Positions 47,620 to 60,100 of a DNA stretch of 64,000 bases are shown here, piece by piece. The stretch comes from Phoronis australis. Taxonomy: Eukaryota; Phoronida; Phoronidae. Each line of letters starts with the position of its first letter. Positions within the stretch are counted from its first letter, which is position 1. The notes beneath the pieces are model-generated. The model was not told where the DNA came from. It ran no database searches and was given only the letters and a program-made list of their open reading frames with translations. The DNA lies in assembly GCA_002633005.1 (NCBI GenBank), contig NMRA01000014.1, positions 1,214,838 to 1,278,837 of the forward strand. Direction: 5' to 3'. The position numbers were made by a program, and so were the translations under genes.

Positions 47620-48866
47620 CCTTGTGTCAAACCTGGGATATTAAGCTACCTCTTGTAACTAGTTACACTTGGGACCATGACAACTGTGACAACTTTTAGT
47701 TAAGACTCCGTTTGGATGTGTAAAATACTAGCTTAAGGCACTTATATGTCCTAGCCACGTATCTAACTGTATCAAGGTCCACATTGCCCAGTTTTAGTGG
47801 GAAACTGCTCAAGAAATGTGGCATGCAATCGGATTTGTTAAGTAAAAGTTCTCAAGCAGGTTGTTGTCATCTTGATAGATTTTTAACAGCTTGCATCAAA
47901 ATGTGGCAAGTATTTGCTGCAAACACATTATGGATACCCGGGGTGCTATCATATCGAGATAACTGACATACCAAGAATATCCCTTTTGGTCTATAATGCA
48001 GTAAAGGAAACAAATAACACGCACTTTGATTTTGCAAGACCCTAGAATAAAATCCAGGCTTTCAGCTCTCAAAAAATATGTACTTCGTAAGTATTTGGCT
48101 GAATGCAGACTTGTCAATTGCATGCTGCATAACCTTAAATTTTTACCTGTGGTCATAAAATGATGGCACTTTGAAAAGTACTGAAGACCTGTTGCTGGTA
48201 CTGAATGATGTGATTAGAGCAATCAAACCTCTTAAACTGTCACCAAGGTCGAGTTGTAGAGGATTGTTTTCCATTGCCATTGTGTTGTCATGATTGAGTT
48301 ATGAAGTGAGTAAAATGTATTTTATTGGAGTCTTACTTTGATTGACAGCTATCAAATTCAAGGGCACACTTGAGTGTATGCTGCTGTTACAAAACAGTGG
48401 TGACTTTTGTAATGATTTCTGCAGGCAAGTCATGCAAAAACGACTTCTGATGTCGTAACTGTGAACTTTTGCATGTAATTTCTGCGCGTTATTGGAACCG
48501 ATGTGAAGGTGACAGCTGAGCTTCACTGGCAAGTTATGGCACCAGTTCATCAAAGTTGTTTGTACCAACCTGCCTTCTGTCAACCTGTCTTCTTTCATGT
48601 ATAAATTTACAGTGCTTTCCGGTGTTGAAAAGAACATGCAAATCATTATTAGTAAAGACCATGGTTGGTGCAGCAAATGTACAAGCAGGACATGTCACCT
48701 GGTTTCAAGTAATGGCTGTGTCTCAATCCCACTCGTCTATTCTTAAGGAACAGTTTGAAACCAATTTCACAACAGTGCGACTTCTAAGTGTTACTTTTTT
48801 TGGATGAAGGTACATTGAAAGCAGCATACATAGTGTGGTGTCGTCAGGTCCTTGTGTGGGTCAATG

Positions 48867-48872
48867 AATAAA
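48867..48872 (+). promoter_or_regulatory. Candidate polyadenylation signal of ZNF800
   Basis: AATAAA, about 1.25 kb after the ZNF800 stop and the first perfect plus-strand match I found there. A further AATAAA lies near 49244. Confidence 0.35.
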
Positions 48873-49021
48873 GATTTGTCCTCCACGGCTTGGTCAGGGT
48901 TGTAAATTCTGTCTGTAGGACTCCTGTGTTATGATATGTGCGACATCGTGTAAAGGAGCGTGTACAGAATTAAATTACATACGAATGTTTATTTCTGAGG
49001 AATTCCTCATGCATGCTGGCA

Positions 49022-49128
49022 ATAGTTGGATATAACGTGTCCACATTTTGAGAACCATTTTCCTGCCGGTTATTCAGTGGACAAAACTGGTTCTCAAAAT
49101 TCAGGCACATTATATCCGACCATTACCT
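49022..49128. mobile_element. Short foldback MITE, copy 2
   Basis: GGATATAACGTGTCCACATT / TTGAGAACCA arm mirrored by TGGTTCTCAAAATTCAGGCA / CATTATATCC, loop of about 35 bp. Same family as 2595-2705. Confidence 0.72.
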
Positions 49129-50594
49129 GCATGATTGCTACTGCAGATTAGTCTCAGGTGTTTGATGGCTGATACACGTGTCTTTATAACCTCTGTGATA
49201 AGTTATAATTTTGTATTTTGATATAGACTTAATAAGGGCATTAATAAATGAATTTCCTTTTACCATTTGAATTAGGAGTTCAATCATCCACATTTGTACT
49301 GTCCTCTCGTAAATGTCGACAATTCATCAACTACAAAGTTGTGTTCAATCAAACGTGTATTGTAAAAATGGTCAATTTTTGTGAATAAGGTTTGAGATAT
49401 CCTTATTGATAGTGTACTACGAAGTTACAGTATGAAGTAACAACACCTCATAATATATAAATTTATTAACAACAAAAGCACATACAATTAAAACACACAG
49501 CTGAATGAAATGATATAACCCACAAAAAGAATTTGAACGTCAGCATTCACATAATTAGGGTGGTGCTACTTTTGTTAGACATCTGGTCCTGATGTATGTT
49601 CCATTGCAAGTGATTGACAAAAAGGAAATAAGACAACTTAAATAGCTTTGAAAAAGTGGGGTTCAAATCTGAAACCCTACCCGTAACAGTACTGACACTT
49701 TCGGGGCCCGTAACGATAGGAATTTAGTCTGAGGGGGGACTTGCCAAAACTGAACAAATTGGGCAGGGATTCCTCCTCAGTAACAAGACTTGAGGTGAGT
49801 AAGGGGTATTCCCCCTGACAATTTACGAAATGACAATGACTGAAATACTGTCAATAGTAATTTTCTAAGAAATGTATCGAGCAGGCTTCAGAAATTAATT
49901 GTAAATTGCCATTTCCGTCGAGTTTATAGGGTTTGTGGTCAACTGGGCAGACAAAAATTGCCATCCCTTGCAACTTCTTTACACGTTTTGGAAATAGAGA
50001 CAACATACACGTCAACCAGGCATAATTAGTCATGCTCTTCAATTTTAATTATAGCTCTAGTTTATACTTGGGAAATAACTGCCACAACAAGAACAAGGTT
50101 ACAATTCAAAAATCCTTAAATCCTCATTTAAAACTGTATTTCCTCAATATTTAGCTGCCAGTAACAAAAAATAAATAAAGCCTCTTAAGTTCATAAAATC
50201 AAACTCGTAACTTTGTCAAGGATAGACCTCGGCTGATATCCACAAGAACCTTAAAACCACCAAGGAGATGCATCAGAGTTAAATGGATTTGGCCAACCCT
50301 AAAATGGTGCATTGCCTGCGACTTAAGTTGTTGGCAATATTTTTGAACTCTTAAGTGCTTCGGTAACGAATTCAATATTGACAGCTAAACAATGACAAAA
50401 TCCACCCTTCAGTAGCATGTATTAAGTAACTCGGAAACATGAGCTTACACGAATGCTTTACAAGTAAATAGCCTTCACACACACCATATGTTGGTCGTAT
50501 CATGTAAGCTATAGTTAAGTCTGAAAAGATCTTTGAATGTGGTTTAAACCTGGAACTTTCTCCTCACCGTGCGTCAATACAATATCAACGTGTA

Positions 50595-50883
50595 CCATAG
50601 ATTATAGACAACGGATTCACTACTCCGACATTTTCTTGCGAAATATCCTAGAGGAGGCACCACCCTCTAAACATTGTGAACTCGGCTTGCGGTTAGTGTA
50701 CTGTGATGGGAAATTCTAGCATCTATTTTACTGTAAAGTATAGCAAACGACGAACTTTCCGGAAGTAATGCGTGCTATGTCTGCCAGGTGTCACTGGTGA
50801 ATAGTGACATCATGCGCAAGATCACAGATTTCGTCCATTGAAAATATACAGAGTTGGCGATCCATGTACTATAGTCTATCATG
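50595..50883 (+). mobile_element. Non-autonomous repeat flanking SERINC, copy 1
   Basis: About 285 bp, bounded by CATAGATTATAGACAACGG at the left and GTACTATAGTCTATC at the right (imperfect inverted ends). The reverse complement matches 60890-61185 along its length, including CCTAGAGGAGG, GGTTAGTGTACTGTGATGGG and GCCAGGTGTCACTGGTGAAT. Noncoding MITE-like element. Confidence 0.8.
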
Positions 50884-51136
50884 CCAATTTATAACACAGC
50901 TATTAAACGATTTATGTTTGTAGTTATTACTAGTAGAAAGTCGAGAATCTCATTAACTTATATTATCAGTAGTACATTTGTTTCAGACCACCAGAGTTTT
51001 TGTTTGGTAAAAGACTTGCAAACATTTGCAAGCTCATAACTTTTGAGTTTTTAGACTCTTCAACACAAAGACTGCTGAAACACTTGATGCTCAAGCCTGT
51101 TCCAAGAAACCTTGTACATTACGACTTTCCTGTCCT

Positions 51137-54100
51137 CTAGTTGAAGTCTCGATCAGGCAGACATATTGGTGCCACCAATGTCCAAAGATATATGGCAACA
51201 CAGACCCAGCTGGAGGCCATCTTGACCCACATAGACGGGTAGTTGGACTGGAGAGTCTTTAGGTCCGACTTGGGGCTGCAACAAACAAGGGAGATGGTTG
51301 ACACAAGCTTGCCCAAAGTATTAACAGATGTAGGGTGGCATACATTAATGCTGTGTTACATAACAGCAAGCTCCATCTGGTGGACAAAGCATCTGGTGTT
51401 GTACAACACTTAATGTGGTCAGTTATTGCAGCAGGTAGATTCATTCACATACCCAACATTAAGTTTTACGCTTCACTCTCAGTCACAGTCTCTTTCAAGT
51501 AAAACTTAACAACCAGGTCACATTAAAAATCATCATAGACAAATTAGTACTAATACAACCCGACACAGGTAGTCAGTTAGCAACAAGCTTGTAAATGGCC
51601 GAAGCACCTACTGACACGTCTTGGCTTCAAAGAGTTGTTTTTGAGTAACCATTATTCAATAATCTGGCAGGAAAAGGGAGTGAAACAATTTGACCCTAAC
51701 TGACCATAAGCATGATAACAAAATACCACTGGTATTATTTTTGATTAAGTGTTGATTTAGTCAAGCATGTCCACATGTCTGCCTACTTGTATTTATTGGG
51801 CTTTTGGTTATGTAATCTGAGACCGTAATTACCATAAAATGAAGGACAAACGTAAAACACAACGGCCTTTGACTTAACTTACCTGTAAATAAGCAAGTGG
51901 TGCGCTCATCAGCTTCACTTCCCTCTACATTAGCAACAAGTCATGTCCCTTAGCTCAACTTACCTGTACAATAGCACAGTGTCATGCCACCAAGCATGAT
52001 TCTATACATTAGCAAAGTGTCGTTTGCCTCAGCTCGACTTAACCATACATCAGCAAAGTGTCATGCCTCTTAGCTCAACTTACCTGCACAATAGCACAGT
52101 GTCACGCCCCCAAGCATGATTCACCTGTATATTAGCACAGTGCCCTTTAGCTCCACCTAAGTGCACAATAACAAAGAGTCATGCCCCCAAGCATGATTCA
52201 ACTGTACATACATTAGCAAAGTGTCGTACCCCTCAACTTACCTGTACCAGTTTGTGAGAGTCATCATCATGTAGGCTGATGCCAGAATCATCATGAAATG
52301 AAAGAAAGAGTAGCTATAGGCCACGCCCTCTTTCTCATTATCCCACACCTTCTGTCCTTGTCGCTCCTCGTCATCAGAGTCTGCAGACGCAGCTGGAACA
52401 AGCAAACACCTCTGAATACCCAGACAAGATCAATAGAAAAACGACTGGATGAAAAAAACCAGGAACCAACAATTTAGTAACCACATGTGTTGACTAAAAC
52501 CTAACCTCAAACAATGTACTTGTTCATACACACAGTCCAATTGCATTAATGTGAAGCCTCCAGGAATTAAATGGTCTTTGTGATTGAAGTTTGCCAAACC
52601 AAAGAAAAAACTTGTAAATACAGAACATTTGGAGCGAGACTTGTGGAAAGGACTGTCATGAACTGGCGCGGAGTAATGAAATTTGAGTGTATGTCGCAGT
52701 TTGTCAGTACGTTGTTAACAAGATTATAAACTTACGTTTCAAACGTCAACAATGACAAAAGCAATAGTGACACATAAATCATACATCGTTCGTGTTCTCA
52801 GCGACCTGTTTTGACTTGTCACTGTGACGAGATTGAAGTTTGGTGTGATGAATTTGACTTACGGGTGTCAAGTTTGAAAACCTATGCAACGAGTTTGATG
52901 ACGTATTTGCAAATACGTCATTAGCACATTTTGTACTTTCGGTAGAAGCTCAATGCATTTATTCCAAGATGTAACACACAAATCCCCACCAGTATGGACA
53001 TAGGCTTTCGAACATGTACATGAATTTTCTAGTTTCAGTCCAGTTTGAATTTTCAGCTGAGGAGAACACTGTGTGAATGTTAATTGCCATTGAATCAGTC
53101 TACAGGAGACATGTATGAATGATAACGAGGCTGATGAACATTAAGTAAAGCAATGTATCCAGTCAATTGTGAACAATATAGTTACACGACACGCATTATA
53201 CCAGCATAAACATCAAAATAAAAACCAAGTTTCATGCTTTTCACGACAAGCAAGTCTTATGGGAGGGAGACGACCTGTATTAGCTCTAAGCAAAATGCCC
53301 ACGATAGTGTCTGCCTGTGCTACTGCAATAATGCTTTGGAATGGTAAGAGACAACACTTGAAAACCAAGCATACAAGAATAGAAAATAGAATAAGCAAGA
53401 TTGTTTTTATGTGCAACACAAAAATACGGAAATGCAATATTCAAATTATTCTGGTAATGTAATCTATTACGAAGAGGATATTTAAAGCCCAGCATTTTTG
53501 ACTGTGCAACAAAGCTTTGTTACGTTTCAATTTTTGCTAAAAATAACTTATCACTTATTTTTAAAATTACTGCAATTAAAATTGTTGTTGGTCACCATGA
53601 CTACGGTAAAATCTCACCAATTTAGGACACAATATGGCCGACAAGTGATTTTTGTCATTTTTCCAAGAAAGACATGTGGCACCAAATTAAGTAAATTTTC
53701 CACGTTCAGGTTTTGTATCAGAACTACCATCAAACAAAGGTTTGACAATTTGTGGGCATTCACAAGGTTAGAAGCCCTGAAGAATGAAAAAAAGGCATTT
53801 TTGGCAATTATTTTTGTCCGAATTTGGTGAGAATTTTATCGTACTACTTGTATGGAGTACAATTCATCCAGGTAATAGTCACGCTTGTGTGCTCCTCCCT
53901 CCACTTAACTGGTCACCATGCTCCACTCAACAGTTCACCATGCAATAACCAAGTGGTGACTCAATAAATGTACCAACGTAACATACGAATAGATGCAACA
54001 GCACATGGCAGGTCACAAATACAGCTACAACTTAAAACGGAATTAACAACAAACTGTTGCAAAAAGTTTGAACTAAACAGTAACAAAGTAAGTGGATGGC

Positions 54101-57100
54101 AAGCACCAGAAGGTCACATAGCAAGAAAGTATGTATCTCTACCTCCCTCGGCAACAATGACTTCCAGGTCTGGGTCTGATGAGAAAGAACAGAATCAGTC
54201 AGTGGCAGAACAGATAGCAGAAATGAAATGCAATGACAGCTAGACAGTCTACCAGTAACTCATTATACCCACCCAGACCAAATGAAATGTAATGACAACT
54301 AGACAGTCTAATAGAAACTTACTATACCCAACTAGACCAAATAAGCTTTTTGAGATTAGGGTTACCGAGAACAACTTGACACTGCAGACTCCCACTGCCA
54401 GCAACACATACAGCTGTTTTATGTAACCTAACCCTTTGTCCTGCAAATCGCTATAAAACATTGTACAGTTCAACTCTATGTGCCAATGGGTAGTAGTCTT
54501 GTTCTACTTATCTCGTCATTGTATGGAGCATGGTAACCGACAATAAAAGGTAATGTGCAGTAACTATAATACAGCCTTACATCTTACACACACGTACAAG
54601 CACAGACATGCAGCCCATCACTTAAAACAACCATATAGTAACATTGCCAGACATAAGATGCATTGGTTAGTTTACCTGCACCAGTGTCCAGTGTAGTCTT
54701 CTCAGAGGCCTGCAGGGTCATCTTACCAACTTGGCTACTGCTGCTGGACCGAATGCTGGAATAACACGTTACAGTAAGGTGTACTGACTTAGGTACTAGC
54801 AGCAGCAACATGGGAAAAGAATGATAAACACAAGTAGCTCCATCATTTCTTACATACGCTGTAAGGTGGAGATGTATAGCAATGTTACAAGGGTTGAAAC
54901 GATGAACACATAACCTCCCAAGGAGGTACACAGTGCAGGCTATTATTTTTATCCTTCTACAAATTTATGTTCACTTTGATTATTGCTAAGTACCTACTAG
55001 TATGCGGTTGTAACTTGAGGTCTGAAGGAGTGCAACGTCATGATGGCTGAAATTTTACTTTTGTGATCTACAAATTACTGAGTTTGACACTAGGTCATTT
55101 TGTTCATAGGAAGACGACTGTGGTGCACCTTCAAATCAACATAAATATGATTCAAAGAAAGATGAAATCAAATACGTAGATACAACTACAGTACACAAAA
55201 CGTGTAAGAACATCGTAAGTGTGCCTTCACAAGTAGAAGGTTTTGCAGTTGAAAACGCGTAATACATGCCGCACCTTTACCAAAGTTTTACCTTGAGTAG
55301 AGCACACAGATGATGAATACAATGAGGCCAATAATACTCTCGCCATCGAAGCCTGTACCAACTGAGGGGTTGTAAACCTTCCCCGTGATGTTACCGGCTA
55401 TATCCAACAGACTGGGGTTACATCTTATCTTGTCAGGGTTGTTTGTCATGGCTGACCATGTGATGTAGATGATGTACAGTGAGATGACAGATGACTGAAG
55501 CAGTCCAGATGTGGGATGGGCTAAAACAGATGACTGAAAGGTGAACCTTTAAGAACATCATAAAATAAAGCATGGTGATGGGCTTCAACAGTAGACTTAA
55601 CATTCAACTTTTATGTCTATCGCCAACTTGATTAGGCCAAACGTGGGATGAACCGGCTCTTTAGTATTTAAGATTATTTTAAAAAAAGCATATCAAACCA
55701 ATCAACAAGGGATGAATAGCAAAACATAACTAGTCTATGATTGAGCCAGACAAGATGTGGTTAGATAGGGCTACGACAGATGACTGAGAAAGCACCTATC
55801 ACAGCTATGAATGACTCGATCAGGCCAAATGTGGGTTTGGCCATGCCGGTTCACTGACAAACCAACTAGCATTGCTAGGTCAGATGAGGTTTGGGCTACA
55901 ACAGATGACTGGCAGACTAAGTATTAAAGCCATCACTGACCAAATAAGGGCAGCAGTGACATAGGTTAGCACAGATGATTGACAGCCCAGCTCACAGACA
56001 CCTGTTGAAAAACTGCAAACTGTTCAGTAAACCAAAAAAATTAGATGGACAAATCTGTTTGTTGACATGTTTCAGTTCAAAAAGTCTGTAAACGTTGAGT
56101 TTCGGATATATGAAAGTTGACTTCGTACAGGTTATAAAAAGTACATGTGGAGAAATGTAAGCCTTACTGAGATTGAAGTCGTGCTAGCGTGGGACAAGAC
56201 TGTCTTGATTTTGTTTCATAATATTCCCCAAGACAAAAGTCAGACATTTAACCTACTACTGAGACGGCTTAAAGCACACGACACATCTGAACTACAAAAA
56301 CACGGCAGATTGCCTTATGCAGACACAGTCTACAGTGTAGTACAAGATATGAGAGGATTACCTTCTTGAACCTTGGGCAGAACAGCCACCACAGAGATGC
56401 CCACACAGAGTATCAAGTTAAAACTGACAAAGAACTGGTGAAGTGGGCACTCCTACAAGATAGACACAACATGACTGAGACAATATACATGAGTCATATT
56501 GTGTTGACAACTACAATATCTTTTCTCTTGTTACATCAATACATTCATCTCAAGAAACACATAGAAATTTGATTTATTAATGTCATAAAGGAACTTGATC
56601 AGCAAGTCTACAAAACCACACAATTAATTTTGCAAAACTTAAAGCACCTGCTTTTTCAAAACAAAAGAGATGCAGAATTAACTTTGGTCTTCATACTAGT
56701 CTCACATGGGTCACATGACCATTTATTTATTAATTTATTTTTATTGAAATAATCAAAGATATGTACAGTGGGTATATATGAAGGCAAAGAAACATTGACA
56801 CACACAGGCATGCACACATACACACATGCACACACACATGCACACATGCACACAAAGTTGTTTTTAATCAATCACGTGTGCTCACCAGGAAAGACACGGG
56901 ATAATTTTCTCTAGGGCTTATTATATTCTTAGGTAAACCCGTTCTTCAAAAGCAGAAACACGACCCTTTATTTGTATTTTATAACATGAAGTTTCCGAAC
57001 ACTGTCTCAGTTCTTTAAAGTTTCATTTCGTTTTTTTTGTTTCAAGCAGCTTTTGATTTTCTCCATGAGAATTGTAAAGTACAAACACTAGATAGCAACT

Positions 57101-60100
57101 CATGCAAAAGTGAAAGGTTTATAGTAGCATTTTGGAGAATGATGACTAATATTATCGCTCATGTTACAAATTTGAACACTATTTGAAAATTGCATCACCG
57201 GAACATGCGTGCTCAGTGGGTCAATAGTGATGGGACCAAGGATAGACACATGGGTCAAGAGGTGCCTTTTACACGTAACCATTTGGTGGTCACTCACCCG
57301 CTATTACGAGACTAATTATGAAACATTTGACAAGGACTTACGTTAGTGGCGTAGAACACGTAGAACAGAACAACAGCAATGAGCGCCAGCAAGTAGAAGA
57401 GTATTGTGAAGAAGAGGAGGCCTGTAATGAAGACAACGTGTAAATAGTAGATTAACTGAAGACACTGTGTAAATAGTACATCAGCTGAAGACATTGTGTA
57501 AATATTACAGCAGTGGAAGACACAGTGTAAATTGGTCATCAACCGAAGACACTGTGTAAATAGTACATCAGCTGAAGACATTGTGTAAATATTACAGCAG
57601 TGGAAGACACAGTGTAAATTGTTCATCAACCGAAGACACTGTGTAAATTGAGCATCAACTGAAGACACTCTGTAAATATTACATCAGTCGAAGACTCTGC
57701 ATAAATAGTATATCAACTGAAGACATCATGTCAATAGTGCATCAACTGAAGACACTGTGTTTACAAACAGTTCACCAACACAGCATACACTGTACACAAT
57801 ACGTCAAAACATTGACATGACGACCCAGCATAGAAAAATTGCCCACTTGCAATGACATGTAATGATGGCTGACTAACCATCATGACAGAGAAACAGAATT
57901 TTGACCAATCGTTTTTGCTCAGTACTGTACAGTGACAGGTAGTTAGAAGAGCAAAAAAATAGTACTTTCATCATTATATATGACAGGCTGTGAGTCTTAC
58001 CGTCACCTGATAATAACAACTACTTCAAACAAAGCATTAAAGAGGCATTTAACAACTGCCTTCCTTTTAACTGGTATATGTCCTTACCCGCATACCAGCC
58101 TTTGTGGTTAGACTCTTCAAAGTTACCAACCCACGACTCATTCCAGGAATGAGCAAAGTCCACAATCAGAATCAACTGGATGAGTATGAACAAGAAGGCC
58201 ATGATCATACTCATAATCATCCAGGCTACAAGTACAAGCAAATATTACACACACGTGATCATACCAATGACAATACTAATAACCAGGCCCATGATCATAC
58301 TCATAATCATCCAGGCTACAAGTACAAGCAAATATTACACACAAGTGATCATACCAATGACAATACTAATAACCAGGCCCATGATCATACTCATGATCAC
58401 ACACTCCTGATCACACAAGCGACCAGTACCAGGTGAGCATTACACACACTTTCATTACAACCAATTCTACATTATAATGATTGTCTGCATGAACAATGAA
58501 AGCATTAATTACATTTGGGAAAGTCAAACAGCTGGCGAGGTGTAAAACCAAGCAGTCAGTAGAAAATTAAATGACCAAAACCTGAGATGAACCTCTACAA
58601 TGAACTCAGTCAAGATAATGACCAGGGAGTTGCAAGACTTATTTCGACATTTTGACAACAGCGATGCGTTTAACCACAGCTGCAGTCTTCAATGAATAGT
58701 ATTCAACAGCTGAGAGAACAGATCAGGCATGAAACAAATTGTACCAGGTAAAGAATGTTGATATGTTTCGAAATTTGGATCCAATTTTGAATAATGCAAA
58801 ATGGGTAATTAGCATAAAATGCATGATATAAAACTGAAGGTAGCTAATAGATGACAAAATTCAACCTTGTGAGAAATCTTTCCATGGTATAAAGAATGCA
58901 CCAACCAGCAAGCCGACGAATATGAGGAACTTGATGGCCCAGAACCTGCAAAGGAAAAACTGCAGTCTAAAACCAAACAGAACTATTGTTTTACTACAGA
59001 AGATCAAACTGACAAAATGTATAGGATTATTTTGCTCAAAAACAAATTTCACACAAAAGTATTGAATCAAGCAATGTTTAAATACCCGTTTTGTATCTTG
59101 GCTCGAGGATCCTTGGAGCTCTTCACACATATCATCAAGAGGCAGAAGAGCAAGAAGAAACAGACACATGCAAACCCAATAGCGTATACAGCTCGATATC
59201 CAACAATCATATCACAGTCTACTGCACGCTTACTGGTCAATATTGTCGGGTCACATAGGCCTGGGATCTAAAATACAGAATTACAAACAATCGTAAATGG
59301 GCTGTAAAAATCATCCATAGCTTAAGACTACATACAATTAACCCAACGGACTTCACAGGACTACGTAGTGGTAGTAATGTAACTGACTAAATCTTAGGTA
59401 AAGCACACATAGGTACCACTTGGCATGCAATAGACCTATCGCCAGGACTTTGAGTGACGGCTTAACTGACCAATCAGAACGCATCATTCTTGACACACCG
59501 CCGTTTCCAAGCCACCATTTTACCCGACAAACAACACGTTTGTGTGTCAACATTACGCAAGGGGGCGGAGCTTGCGATAGGTCAATTAAGGTTATGGCGG
59601 TATCCAGAAAATGTCCAAATGTGACTACCTTTGGAACATCACGTCTCACAAATGGCTCATCGGTTTCATAAGAAACTTTGAGATACTACGCATTATACAC
59701 TGCCGCTTTAAAGTTCCAATTCTGCATGAGGGGCTCTCAAAAATAGGACTTACTTGATTTGCATGAAGAAATCTTAAGTAGCATAAAACGAAATGATATT
59801 TTAGAAAACAACAACCGTGTTTTTGCGATCTCATCTTGAATAGTCATATCAGTGTACCATTCATTTTTGCTGCATTTCACTAAAATGAAAGATTGGTAAA
59901 AAGAAAAAATTCGAAATTCTACATGTTTTCGATTTACAGAGTTAAAATTTATTGTTTTGTAAATATTTGGCTAAATATACAGGCTTTTCAATAAGCTCCT
60001 AGATAACCTTAACTGAAACTGAATGGATGAATGAACGTTACCTTGTCTAAAGTTTCCCTCACACCTGGTATTAGAGCAATACAGGCCAGGACGGTACCAA

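Larger units (their letters stand above)
47620..51136. other. Convergent ZNF800 / SERINC intergenic region
   Basis: Contains the ZNF800 3' UTR, with a candidate AATAAA polyadenylation signal at 48867-48872, and the SERINC 3' UTR on the other strand. No coding exon recognised. It also holds the foldback MITE at 49022 and the ATAGACTATAG-ended repeat at 50595; I see nothing else. Confidence 0.55.
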
